33,652 nucleotides of DNA from Trichomonas tenax. Lineage: Eukaryota > Parabasalia > Trichomonadida > Trichomonadidae. Within the stretch, counting starts at the first letter, position 1; every line of letters begins with the position of its first letter. A program made the translations under genes and the position numbers. The DNA lies in the NCBI GenBank assembly GCA_023091735.1, contig JALKBU010000553.1, positions 1 through 33,652 on the forward strand, in the 5' to 3' direction. The notes under the pieces are model-generated. The model was not told where the DNA came from and did no database searches. It saw only the letters and a program-made list of their open reading frames with translations. This document shows positions 9,347-19,892 of the stretch, one piece after another.

Positions 9347-10690
9347 GTGAATAATTTAAGTTTTGCGAATGGAAATCAATCTTTTGGCACAGAGGCATTA
9401 GTTGCTGATACCATTGGTCGCTACAAAAGTTACCTTCAAAGTAGAACTGAAATTAAAGCGCATTCCAACGACTTAGAAAGAATGATTCAATTAATGCGAT
9501 TTAACAATGAAATTGACACATCTTACTACACTGACCTCAAGAAAATGAATCAGTCTAAGCAGAACTCGCTCAATGAAAAGCAAAGAGAACTTATTCAAAG
9601 AAAAAATAGACTTCATGATACAATTGAGAACCTTTCTACAACACAGATACAACTGAATACGGAAGAAGATATAGTAATGCTTCAGGATTCGATTCAGAAC
9701 ATGCAAAACAAATATTCAAAAATTTTAAAATTTACGAATTTCTACAATATGATGAGTGAAATACTCGACAACCTCAATAATCAGTACATTTTAATGGCAA
9801 ATCACATCGATCAACTTGCAAAAGATAAAAAAGAATATACAACAAGAAAACATCATGCTGAAAAGGTTTTGAAGCGAGGAATTGAATATCTACCTGTGTG
9901 TGAAACATTTGATGATACAGGTTATCAACAAAATCAACTTGATTTCGATGATATAGAATTTTTAAAGAACGAAGTAAGAAAATCACTGAAATACTTAGAA
10001 AACACAGTAAAAGAGAACGAAGAAAGAAAACGTTTTATTGTCAAAAAGACTCAAAAGATATTAAAACTTAGAAATGAAATAAATCGTTTTCAAAAAATCA
10101 AATACTACATGATAACACACGATGATCCGCGTGCATTCAAGGATTTATATGATTTAAAGTCGAATAGATGCAAAAATAGAGACAAAATTGTTTCAATCAA
10201 TCGAAGTTTGAAAAGTTTGCAGAAAAGCATCAAAATGGAGAAGGAGCGTGTGTTAAATGACCTCACGAAGAAGCAGGATAAGATAAAACTGTTGACAAAT
10301 GAATGTAATGAGCGAGATAAATTAAATGTTTCTTTATCAGAAATAGAAACGAAAGTTAAAGGTTTAAGAGAGAAAATGTATCAAGTAGAGTCTGAAAAAT
10401 ACAAAATCATTCGTGGCATTGAAGTTCTCGATCGAGAAAAAGCTGCAATTAGAAATCAAAGGGAAGAAAACGAAGACTTGGTGTTTGAAATGAAGAAGAA
10501 ACAAGGAAACTTAGAATCAAAGCATATTATATTAATACAAAAGGCCAAAGACATCGAAAGATTAGTGAAAGAATTGAATCAAAGCGAAGCTGAAATATTC
10601 AAGCAGGAATACGTAGTAGAAAGCATAGAAAGGAAAGTTGAAGAACTAGAAAAGCTCAAAAAATCAGGAAATTTAATCCCAAAAAAATAA
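9347..10690 (+). CDS. long coiled-coil protein, start codon unclear
   Basis: The frame encodes up to 447 residues, nearly all predicted helix. It is rich in Glu, Lys, Asn and Gln with heptad-like spacing (for example ERKRFIVKKTQKILKLRNEI, then EKYKIIRGIEVLDREKA). A short non-coiled break lies near residues 185-205 (around CETFDDTGYQQNQLDFDDIE). There are no membrane spans or enzymatic motifs. It resembles structural cytoskeletal or basal-body coiled-coil proteins, but I recognise no named family. The first in-frame ATG is at 9482 (402 residues), yet codons 9347-9481 read like protein. At the expected start the codon is GTG, with a stop only four codons upstream. Either translation starts at 9482 or the original ATG mutated to GTG. 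The stop TAA is followed by AAA, as is common at trichomonad 3' ends. Confidence 0.75.
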   Translation: MNNLSFANGNQSFGTEALVADTIGRYKSYLQSRTEIKAHSNDLERMIQLMRFNNEIDTSYYTDLKKMNQSKQNSLNEKQRELIQRKNRLHDTIENLSTTQIQLNTEEDIVMLQDSIQNMQNKYSKILKFTNFYNMMSEILDNLNNQYILMANHIDQLAKDKKEYTTRKHHAEKVLKRGIEYLPVCETFDDTGYQQNQLDFDDIEFLKNEVRKSLKYLENTVKENEERKRFIVKKTQKILKLRNEINRFQKIKYYMITHDDPRAFKDLYDLKSNRCKNRDKIVSINRSLKSLQKSIKMEKERVLNDLTKKQDKIKLLTNECNERDKLNVSLSEIETKVKGLREKMYQVESEKYKIIRGIEVLDREKAAIRNQREENEDLVFEMKKKQGNLESKHIILIQKAKDIERLVKELNQSEAEIFKQEYVVESIERKVEELEKLKKSGNLIPKK

Positions 10691-11253
10691 AAATATTGTT
10701 TGTTTTTTATCGCATGTAACCACTTCCTATTTACTCTAATACTTCAAGTCTATTATATTATGTATCAGTTATAATGAATTTAAAAAAATTCACTTTGAAA
10801 AAATGTTTTATTGAATGAAATATTAAAAATAAAGAATTTGTTAATGAGGAACTTTTTATAATGATTGAGTGAAATTCATTGACAAAGTGATGATTAATGA
10901 GTTTTTAGATTTGAAATTTTGAAAAATATAAAACAATAAAGATTTAATGAGAACAAAAATTTGAAATATACTTAATGAGCATTATCGTTTTACGGAGCAA
11001 AAAGATATGATTGCTCAAGTAATTTTCGTTATGGATCCTATTTTTTACTGATTTCTTGATAAACATAATTTCCATTGATAGTAAATGATAAATATATGAC
11101 TAAAATACAAATTTGAAAAATTATGACCTCCTGTTTATATCCGGTTTTCCAATTCTTTTGAAGGATTTAGAGCAAAAGGAGAATGAAAATAATGTTTTCG
11201 CAGTCAAAAATGAAATTAATTTTTTCCCGCCTTTTTTTATTTTTACAAAAAAA
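10691..11253. other. intergenic between coiled-coil and CK2 beta genes
   Basis: AT-rich DNA. A frame continuous with CK2 beta extends back to a TTG at 11113, but those codons are Phe/Lys/Asn-rich filler and match no CK2 beta N-terminus, so I treat them as 5' flank. Confidence 0.45.
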
Positions 11254-11862
11254 ATGCAGCCGAATGAATCAGAAACGTGGGTTGAACATTTTCTCAACAC
11301 GAAGACAGGAAAGTACTTCGTCCAAGTCGACCCCAATTACATCAAAGATCAGTTCAACTCTTATGGTCTTAAAGGAGATATTGATAACTTTAAACAGGCT
11401 TTTGACATAATACAGAGTAGATATAAACCGCTGAGCAATGATGATCCAAGAAAAAAGGACTACGAGTACAATGCTTACCAATTATACGGATTATTACACA
11501 AAAGATTTATTCAGACACAGCAGGGAATCAAAGAGTTGTATGATAAGTATATCAATGGTGTATACGGTAAATGTCCGCTAGTTTCGTGCCACGATACTTA
11601 TTGTTTGCCTTATGGAGTTTATGAGATTCCTAAAAAGGCCTGTTTATGCCTCTACTGTCCAAGCTGTCATGAAGTATATACCGCTGAACAGCTTCCCGAT
11701 AGTATTGATGGTGCATTTTTCGGACACAGCTATTTGATGATTTTCTACCATTTCTATCACGATAAATTGAAGAAAAACAAGCCAATACCTATCGAACTCC
11801 GCTTGTTCGGATTCAAGATTGAAGATCCTCCGTCAGATGAAAACTTCGATGAAGAAGAATAA
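11254..11862 (+). CDS. casein kinase 2 regulatory (beta) subunit
   Basis: The 202-residue protein aligns end to end with CK2 beta, which dimerises and recruits two catalytic alpha subunits. Recognisable blocks are WVEHFLNTKTGKYFVQVD, DPNYIKDQFN, the helix YQLYGLLHKRFIQTQQG and the zinc ribbon with Cys107, Cys112, Cys135 and Cys138 (CPLVSC...CPSC). These are followed by DGAFFGHSYLMIFYHFY and the end block LRLFGFKI. The zinc ligands sit almost exactly where they do in animal CK2 beta. The acidic groove after ILD (DLEPDEELED in animals) is mostly replaced by SRYKPLSNDD, so binding of basic regulators may differ. The N-terminal autophosphorylation site is reduced to an acidic NESE. The tail ends in acidic residues. 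The start at 11254 (MQPNESE) matches family length. The gene looks intact. Confidence 0.95.
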   Translation: MQPNESETWVEHFLNTKTGKYFVQVDPNYIKDQFNSYGLKGDIDNFKQAFDIIQSRYKPLSNDDPRKKDYEYNAYQLYGLLHKRFIQTQQGIKELYDKYINGVYGKCPLVSCHDTYCLPYGVYEIPKKACLCLYCPSCHEVYTAEQLPDSIDGAFFGHSYLMIFYHFYHDKLKKNKPIPIELRLFGFKIEDPPSDENFDEEE

Positions 11863-12493
11863 GCCATAACCTCTCTTTCCACTTAGTAGAATAATAATTT
11901 ACAAAAAAAAATACATTGTGTTTTTAATTCAAAAAAATATACAAAAAAAATGAGACAGAATGCTGTTTTGATCTTCAAATCTGAATCCCTTCGAATCGAA
12001 TAAAGAATTGTTTGTTTTACATTTTACGTACTTCCTTTAATTTCTTTGTCAAAACAAATTTGATTTTCAAAATATTAGAGTTAAACTTTTTGCTTTAAAA
12101 TTATATTAATAATGGTTAAAATTAAATCAATTTTTCATTAGCAAAAACGTCAGATATGAATTAACCCAAAATAAATTCATTATTCATTATTTTTCCAATT
12201 TTTATAATGCATTAGATTATTCGAGTATTATAGTAGATTTTTTATTTTTAGATTTTTATATTTGTCATAAAATGATAGAGAAAAAGACATTTGAAATTAA
12301 AATCATCTTTTTTATAGCAATGTCTAAAATCGATAAAAGTGGAAAAATGACAGTTTTTGTGTTATAGGGGATGTGTACTGCACGTAAATTAAAGAAAAAC
12401 GAAAGAAATATTAATTATGCCAAAATCGAAAATTTCCAAAAACTCTAAAAACAGCTATAAAAGAGACAATGAAGTAGTTTTCACAGTTCAATT
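11863..12493. other. intergenic, AT-rich
   Basis: No gene is present. TATAAAAG occurs at about 12455-12462, but trichomonads are not known to rely on TATA boxes. The better promoter candidate is the initiator match just downstream. Confidence 0.4.
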
Positions 12494-12500
12494 TCATTTT
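12494..12500 (+). promoter_or_regulatory. initiator element (TCAYWYT) before the 12510 gene
   Basis: TCATTTT fits the trichomonad initiator TCAYWYT at all seven positions. Its A (12496) lies 14 nt upstream of the ATG at 12510, within the usual distance. This supports transcription of that gene at least in the past. Confidence 0.5.
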
Positions 12501-12509
12501 TGATAAAAA

Positions 12510-12860
12510 ATGTCGGACTCAGTTGATTCGCCGACGAATCTTTCAGCGAAAGAGATAGAACGATACAGGGTGATACGGAGATTCGGTAAGTTCGACTACA
12601 AGAAGTGCTCCACCTATAAGCGCTTAGTTGAAATATTTGGACCAAAAAGAAGTAAACAGGAACTATTAAGTCTCGCAATATGCTTATGTGTTAAGATTCC
12701 TAAACTAAAGCTAGATAGAGAGGCCAAAAGGAGGAAGTCGGTATTGATTAAATGATATCACGATAATTTCTCTATCATAGAACCCCAGCTCAAGTACTAC
12801 TACTACTTTGCAGACGAAAAGTTACAGAAATTCATTGATGATGAAACTACTGATGAGTGA
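12510..12860 (+). pseudogene. LDRLAKRNR-family paralogue broken by one in-frame TGA
   Basis: The first open part is 81 residues (12510-12752), ending at TGA 12753-12755. The same frame stays open for 34 more codons (YHDNFSIIEPQLKYYYYFAD and on) to TGA 12858-12860. Aligned with the 5114 protein, KLDREAKRRKSVLIK-stop-YHDNF matches KLDRLAKRNRSALLCWFAEHW, so the stop falls exactly on the conserved Trp. A single TGG to TGA change explains it. The N-terminal third differs from the 5114 protein. The other genes in the window that end in TGA argue against TGA coding for Trp. A good initiator match precedes the ATG. It is probably a young nonsense pseudogene or a truncated protein. The function of the family is unknown. 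Confidence 0.7.
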
Positions 12861-14679
12861 TTTAAGTAATTATGACAATAATATATTTCATAATGAGTCA
12901 TTGCTTCTACATGCTGTTATACTGTTTTGCTGCAGCATATTGTTTGATTTATTAAAGTTTGAATCGTAGTTGAATCTTTTGAATTTTATCATTTTGCGAT
13001 TCCATGAAAATTGCTCTGCCCACATTGATGCATTCACAAAGGGCACTTTGTTTTTGAGATTTTATGACTTCTTCATTGCATTGTTTTTGGCATTTATATA
13101 AATATGTTGTTTTTGGACCACTGTATCAATATAGCTTAGGTCACTTCACGAATGGATTAATGTTTCATGATGATAGTTAAAATACTCTTGCTATTGCGAA
13201 ATTATCAGTTAATGGATGTCAACATTTGTGTTTAGCTCACATATATGATAACATAGTTATACAATGCTATACCAGGGATATTATTCGTTGAATCATTGCT
13301 CATCGCTTTGGAAATTTCTTTTATTCATTTCATATACAGTGAAATGAGCATTATCATAAGAAATTTTAACAGAGATATTAATAGGCATGCTTATAGGCTA
13401 TATGATTTCAAGTTACAAAATGTTATAATATTGCTCTATGTTGAGGTATTTGAAGTTGAAGGACTCGGGAAAATTAACCTTAATAATATAAATTTGACTT
13501 CGCAAATCAAAGACTGAATCACATATAACAACATCAATACATAACCAATTAAGAAACACAAATTTCTCCACAACAAGGCAACGTGCATTAGATATCATTG
13601 TACGAACATTTTCTATAGTTGCATAGATTCCAACATAAAAATCTAAATTATACGAAAGATTGTAAGACGTGTTCTCTTGCATTGAGGATATCTAGTAAAA
13701 TGAACTTGATTAGGCGATGAAAACAAAAGAAATTATCAAAATCAAATTTCAAAATATATAAATGAACTTTAAAGTATAATATTTGTAAATGGTACATATA
13801 TGAAGATCTATTTATTGCTTTGCAAATGTTAATATCATTACATTTATTTTCTTGATTTCTATTTTATTGAAATGAAAGACTCATATTACAACAAATACCA
13901 TAGGTTATCAATAGCAATTCAAGTTGTTACTAAACAGTATCATATTACTTAATTTATTGTATTCTTTCGTATATTTTCAAATTTTAAGGAGCAACTATTA
14001 CGAATAATAAAAGCAATCAATAATATAACTCATATTTAGTATAATAATAGACTTAAAGATTCATCAATTGTTGAATAATATTTTTGATCTTATCAATTGA
14101 TGTATCAAAAGTGCAATGTACTCATTATCATCTAAACAATCAACCATAATAAATATATTATGTATTTATGGCTCGAAATGAAATATATTTCAAAAACTTT
14201 CTCGGATTTATCACCAAAAACAAGCTATAAGCAGATATTTGACTGAATTATAATAAATTTTAGGCTATGTAATAGTTACACATACATTCAGCCTCTGTAT
14301 AACTTCAACATAGAACTCAAAAACGCGAAAACAAAAATAATTTCCCGATAACTCTACACGTCAATTTTTAGACTTTACATGTCATATTTATCAATCTCTT
14401 TTATATTATATCTCAGTGTTAGATACACGCGAAAACTGTGCTGCTACAGCGACTCCCTCTTGATACAGATTTGAGAACAAACAGACCAACCAAAACCTCA
14501 ATTAAATTTGGTCAATTTGAACAATAACATCTAAAAATCCAGATAACAACTATATAGCCATTAGTGCATTGATGTCTAAAATGCAAAGACACAAGAATTC
14601 GAATAATTTATTCATCGGCAGCGGAAACAAATTTACCGATATCAAGCTGTAATATATTATCCACACACATCTTCATGGA
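12861..14679. other. 1.8-kb gene-poor AT-rich region
   Basis: No supported gene, RNA or repeat. Frames of 73-89 codons on both strands around 13296-13682 overlap each other and fall within chance length at this base composition. One TTACATGTC copy lies at 14375-14383. Confidence 0.45.
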
Positions 14680-15896
14680 GAAGTGTTAGAGGTGTATCGA
14701 CTCCATTTTTTGGGATTTAGCGACCAAAATTGGTGAATTTAGAATGTCATACATATGTGCGATATATACAGATGCCTTTAGTTACCCGACCAAACGGTTA
14801 GAGGCACTTTTTGTATCAATTTTTTTTCACACTTATCGTCTGTATATGACTGAAATTGTGTTAGCAATGATATATTAATTTTTTTTAAAATTGAAATAAT
14901 TTGTAAAATTTGGATTTATTTTGAATTTTTCCTTCCATTTTTGGTTATATTCTTGGTCAATCAAGCTTAAGCTATTCATGTGCACTCACAGCCGGACAGA
15001 ACTGTCTTTTAATAATACATTTTAACTTATAATAGTAAATAAGAAAATATCTATATTTTTAAATATCATTTTATATACTACTGACACATCATTGAATGAA
15101 ATACAATGATACGTATATACCATCTGTTGTCTATTTGTTGATTTAATTTGTAATTTGTTGCTAAATTGTAAATTGTGGATCAACATTAGCGACAATAGTA
15201 ATATTCAACCAGATAGTGCGTATTCCTATCGTCACTAAAGCATATTGATCATACTGGCAATATTGTCTGTGGACACTCGAAGTCAATACACCTCTGAAGT
15301 GTTTTAACTCTCAAATTTGGTTTTTAGTGACCAAAATTGGCAAAATTAGCATCATTATGTAAATGTTATAATAAACCATATTATAAAAAGTGAATAAGGT
15401 TAAAAGTCACGTTTTTCGCAATTTATTTGACACCGTTTACAATAACAAAATAGTATATATGATGCGAATTATTTTCCTATCGTTTTTATTTTTGAATACT
15501 TTATTTCTATTAATCAATAATTTCAGTATATTCATTGGGAGGCTATGAGTATAAGTTGGTGCATCACATTAAAAACATGTAATATGTGCATGCATCTATG
15601 TATATTGTCGTCTCCGCAATGATTTCGTGTATTTATAAATTAAGATACTGAACAATTATTCAATTAGGAGCTTGTATTATGTATTATTTGTAATATGTTA
15701 CTATTTTGTTTGCATGTGATATATTTATAATAAATATTGCTAATTACTCAATAATAAGCTGATATCAAATTGTTAATGAAAAATATGAAACGATATTATA
15801 TATGTTTAACACTACAACTATGTATGGCATCACACAAGAGTTATATCTGCCCATACAAGTTTTATCTGGTTCTGACCCCCAGAGTTGATACACTTC
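14680..15896. mobile_element. 606-bp-family MITE, copy B (inverted), split by a nested element
   Basis: From 15296 to 15896 the sequence is the reverse complement of 3948-4553 at about 95% by eye, ending in GAGTTGATACACTTC. Its other tip, GAAGTGTT, appears at 14680-14687 and again at 15296-15303. This places the element at 14680-14687 plus 15304-15896, interrupted eight bases from its end by the insertion at 14688-15294. I do not find a 9-bp target duplication for this copy (CTTCATGGA on the left, TGATAAACA on the right), so one flank may have been rearranged. Confidence 0.75.
14688..15294. mobile_element. nested 607-bp inverted-repeat element (family C)
   Basis: The ends read AGAGGTGTATCGACTCC and, in reverse complement from the right, GAGGTGTATTGACTTCGAG. 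The left inner sequence TTAGCGACCAAAATTGG resembles the matching part of copies A and B, while the core is different. So this is a related but distinct family. Flanks AGAAGTGTT (14679-14687) and TGAAGTGTT (15295-15303) match at eight of nine bases, fitting a 9-bp duplication of the host element's tip. No ORF is seen inside. Confidence 0.7.
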
Positions 15897-16026
15897 TGAT
15901 AAACAACACTTTTCTATCAAATTTTTAAAAATACCATTTCATTAAATTTAGATTTTACATAGTCTAAAGAGTCTAAATTTATAAGAATTTTTTTGTGATT
16001 ATCGTTAAAATTCGGAAACATTTTTT

Positions 16027-16947
16027 ATGTTTTCCCTTTTATTTGCTTTATCTTTCAGTATCAGCGACGAAGACTGCTACGGCAGGATCAAATCCGGCTA
16101 CAACACCCTCTCTTTGATAAAGACTAAGCGTTATTACAAAGTTGACAGTGGTTATACTCTTGTCTTTCTCGTAGAGGACACTAATGGATATACAGGTGTT
16201 GCCCACGCCGATGGCGTCGAAACGAAACTGTTTAACAACCACTCTTTCGCTGTCCATTTCAAGGGACGCGGATATCTAGAAATTTACTCAGATAATTACA
16301 CAACATTATCATGCATCGCGTACGCCACATTCAAGTACCCATCGTGTGATTCATCAGTTGTCTTAATTGGCGAAGGATCTTACACTGTTGGATGTTCTGA
16401 GGGCAGTGACATGATATTGAAGAAAGGAAAGAGCGTCTGCGTCTACTACGCGTTCCCTAAGGACGGAGGATTCGGTGTTCTCAATCCAAAGCCAACTCTC
16501 TCACAAACAACTTATTTCCCGTACGGCGACACATCAAAGAACACGAATTTAACGCAGCCATTCATACTGCACATCTCTAACTCCATGAAAACATGCTCCG
16601 GACAAGTTTCTGGCGCTACAATCACTTATAATACAACATCGAGTGTCATCAACATGCAGTTGAACGCTGGTGGCCCATACGTGCTCGTTGAGGTCGGCAG
16701 ATTCGCTGGCTGGATCACCGTCGTCGTAGTCGTTGCCATTGTTTCGATTGTTGTTTTGGCTGGTATCGTTGTTGCTAGCGTCGTCATCGGTATCTGCTGC
16801 TACCACTGCATCAAGGAGAAGATGATGCACGGTCCAGATCAGGCTCAGCTCGAGCTTGGAATTATCGAAATTCCACCGGCTGATTACAGCCCATACGAGT
16901 CCAAGGACCCACTCTCTACCCATACAACATCAAAAAACTTTGAATGA
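16027..16947 (+). CDS. type I single-pass surface membrane protein, unidentified family
   Basis: A 306-residue protein. The first 12-13 residues are hydrophobic (MFSLLFALSFSIS), followed by an acidic DEDC, which fits a cleaved signal peptide. The predicted extracellular part (about 14-228) has several Cys, several N-glycosylation sequons (NHS, NYT, NLT, NTT) and many aromatic and beta-type stretches. Residues 229-258 form one strong transmembrane helix rich in Val and Ile. A short cytoplasmic tail of about 48 residues follows, beginning with Cys/His and Lys. It contains PPADYSPYES, whose Tyr motifs could act in sorting or endocytosis. No named domain is recognised. Its GC content is visibly higher than its surroundings, typical of expressed genes here. 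It lies 130 bp after MITE copy B, so that element may contribute to its upstream region. Confidence 0.82.
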   Translation: MFSLLFALSFSISDEDCYGRIKSGYNTLSLIKTKRYYKVDSGYTLVFLVEDTNGYTGVAHADGVETKLFNNHSFAVHFKGRGYLEIYSDNYTTLSCIAYATFKYPSCDSSVVLIGEGSYTVGCSEGSDMILKKGKSVCVYYAFPKDGGFGVLNPKPTLSQTTYFPYGDTSKNTNLTQPFILHISNSMKTCSGQVSGATITYNTTSSVINMQLNAGGPYVLVEVGRFAGWITVVVVVAIVSIVVLAGIVVASVVIGICCYHCIKEKMMHGPDQAQLELGIIEIPPADYSPYESKDPLSTHTTSKNFE

Positions 16948-18640
16948 AATACATAATAATTCTATATATCTACAAATAAATTTATTTTTTATCTTATTTA
17001 ATGTTATCTTTCTTTCACACTTTAACACCAGTATAAGCAACTTCTTGGCTATCTATGTACAAAAATATAATAAATGATTTTAATTACTTTCGGTTTTTCT
17101 CAAATTTGATTAAATTGAACCATTTTCCTTAAGGAATATGTCTATACAACTTCTGTATAGTAGTATTTTCATTGTTAGAAGATGAGATGAATGGTAATTC
17201 AATATTTTGGAAATAATGTTTTAATTTGCAAATTTGAACTATTCAATATCAGAAAGAAGGATGTGTAGCTAATGTTGGGCATAATAAAATCGAACAATTG
17301 TCAAACTTTATGTAAATTTGAAAAAAAATATCATTTTGTGCCTTAATTGATGAAAAACAACTAGGTGCATCTTCAAAAAGCTATGCCTAAGTGAGAAACT
17401 CAGGATTAATATGTTGTCGAGAAATCTCAAAATTAACCAAAATAAGAGCTGCAAACTCATTAAAAAGATGTGAAATCGAATATTTTGAGACGCAAATTGG
17501 CTATGTCATTAGCCAAATTTCGACTCAAATTAACTTCAAATGTTCGTAAATGAAGAAATGATTCTGTTTGATTCTTTGAGTCTGTTTCAGCAGATTTATT
17601 CCGATCGAATGCATTTTATGACCTCAAATTGTTCCACATCACAAAATCTAAGGGTGGTAAATGTGTTGGTTCTTTCCTTTCTAAAGAATTTGATAATTTT
17701 TGGTCAATACGCAGTGAATTACATAAAAGTTTCATTCTGAAGTGGTTCTCATCCCTGAAATTCCTGAATTTATTCGCTAAATTGCCATAACAATTTATGC
17801 ATCATTATGTTATATCGTTTAGTTGATTAAAATCATTTGGCAACAATTTTATCATAAAATACTAAATTCAAAATAAAAGTTAGAAAAATTGAATTCAAAT
17901 TTATATCTTTAGCTGATTTCATTATAGCATTATTCTATAACATATATAGAATGTACAGTGTGAATTTCGCTATTTAAAAATAAAAAATCGAGAAAATAGA
18001 AATTCAATCAGTCATCAACTAAACAACGAAATATCTGATGACATGAATCATAACATCAATATTTGAATTAAACAGTAATCTTCAAAGGTTGCTAACCAAA
18101 TAACCACTGAATATTTCACTCACATATCAATGTTCTAAAAGAAAAATCATCAAAAAAATTTGTCATTGCATTCGTTTATATAAACGAGGCTAAGTGAAAA
18201 AAACATGCTCACTTTTTCACCTAACCGAAAAATGCTCAGAATTGTTTTCACCGATTTCATTTTGCTACGTATGAGTATGATATCTGAAGCTTGGTAGTAT
18301 ACATGTAGATACAGCATAGTATGATGGAGATCTTTGCAGCGTTTGTTTTGGAAATTGGGAAAAACATGTTGATGCATATTTGCACAAAATCTCTAATAAT
18401 AGTTATTGTGCATATAACACATTGGTATATGGTGGTATACATGCATATGTATTCGAATATATGGATATATAAGGAAATAATGCTATGTTAGTAAAGTGTT
18501 GATTATGATCTAGAAATTATATATGGTAATTTAGATATTATATTACGTAATATTAGTTGATAAGTGGTGATAAAGATATTCATAATTGTGGATCAAGATA
18601 ATATCACATGTATCCCTAGAAAGAAAGACAAGAAATATAA
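16948..18640. other. gene-poor AT-rich region
   Basis: No supported gene. A 66-codon frame at 17540-17740 has a mixed composition and might be a fragment of a decayed gene, but it matches nothing I know and is within chance length. Confidence 0.4.
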
Positions 18641-18649
18641 AGTGAATAT

Positions 18650-18919
18650 GACATGTAAATAATAAAATTGACAAATATTATAATTTAGAAATAATACTAA
18701 AATATGGCGTTTGTATATATTTAACAAAATATTATTCTGATTATTGACAGATTGACATGTAAATTGAATAAAATTGTTTGAGAAATTTAAGTTGATTAAA
18801 GATTATGTAAATTTGCATAAAATGTAATTGAGGTAAATTGTATTATGATTTGAAATCAATTTTGACATTATGACATGTAAAGCATGAGATGACGATGTAA
18901 ATTGTTTTTTGACATGTAA
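18650..18919. repeat. cluster of four GACATGTAA motifs
   Basis: GACATGTAA occurs at 18650-18658, 18754-18762, 18872-18880 and 18911-18919, all in the same orientation, with TTGACA strings between them. The same 9-mer marks the inner edge of both arms of the foldback elements. This may be an old decayed relative of those arms, or a set of protein-binding sites. Confidence 0.5.
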
Positions 18920-18998
18920 TTTTCGAAAGTGTAAAATTTATGAGGGAATATTTAAAAAATTGACATTTCCATATATATTACAAAAGTGGCATTTGCTG

Positions 18999-19226
18999 CG
19001 TATTAGGGTGAAACAATACGACGCCTACCATTATTGCAGAGGATACAGAAGCTGAACATGATATTATTTGTTCATCGGAAGCCCTCTTTGTGCTCGATCG
19101 AACACATTGCGACCTCGAGCCAGAATCTGGGCTCAACTACTTACAACTAGTCATCTGTGATCAAATCTCTCATTTACGCATACATACACTATATACGCAT
19201 AAAGCCAAGCTCTATAGAATGTTCTA
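18999..19226 (+). other. GC-richer structured island, ORF without ATG or non-coding RNA
   Basis: In a long AT-rich stretch this block is clearly GC-richer. One + frame after TGA (about 19009) is open for about 70 codons to TAA near 19226, with a balanced composition (TEAEHDIICSSEALFVLD), but it has no upstream ATG. The DNA also contains compact inverted repeats: CGTATT/AATACG (18999-19020), the near-palindrome GTGCTCGATCGAACAC, and GAGCC-AGAATCTG-GGCTC. I cannot decide between a decayed coding fragment and a structured RNA gene, and I recognise no family. Confidence 0.35.
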
Positions 19227-19892
19227 ACACACTCAATATCCATATTATTGACAAATTGCATATTCGATTTCCTTCTACGTTTATTATTATTCACTAACAC
19301 TCTTATGATATCATCGCAGGGACAAGTTGGTGCATCCTCATATATATAGTATAAAAATACCGAATTATCTCATATTCCATTTTTATATACAACAAAACAA
19401 TCTTCTAGCTCTCCGTGAATATCATGCCATAGATGAGTACTGATCAATGGCACAGAGAAAGCTATCTCAAGCTTAACAAAAAGGCCATAAGTGAAAAAGT
19501 GAGAGACAATTTTCTGAAGATGGTGAAAAAATGAGAGTGTATTTTAACCCAGACTCTTATATAAACATTACGCGAATCATATCTCAGTATTCAAAAAGAA
19601 AAAGAGATTTCTAAATCACAAACTTGATTTTAGGACTTCTAAACATTATATATCTATATGGTTATTGACAGTAGTGCGAATGAATATAGAAAAGATTTGA
19701 TGATTGAGAGATGTTTGAATCAGATTTATGTGATAGTAAATATAGGGATAAAGAGGTGTTATGTAATTGACCAAAATGTTTCACAAATTGAGAACTTTCG
19801 GGCTAGATTTTGATTCAAAAAGGAATTGACAAAGGTCACTCAAAAAATTGAGAAATCAAATCAAAAAATGTGAAAAACCAATTTTTTAAATG
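19227..19892. other. intergenic, AT-rich
   Basis: No gene is present. A small hairpin, TGCCAT/ATGGCA, spans about 19424-19451, with no further support for an RNA gene. Confidence 0.35.

Noticed and set aside
12455..12462. TATAAAAG as a TATA box
   Set aside because: Trichomonad promoters use initiator-type elements, and TATA-like strings are frequent by chance here.
13296..13682. 73-codon (+) and 89-codon (-) overlapping ORFs
   Set aside because: A few ORFs of this length are expected by chance in six frames at this AT content. Composition is Ile/Asn/Lys-heavy and no motif is seen.
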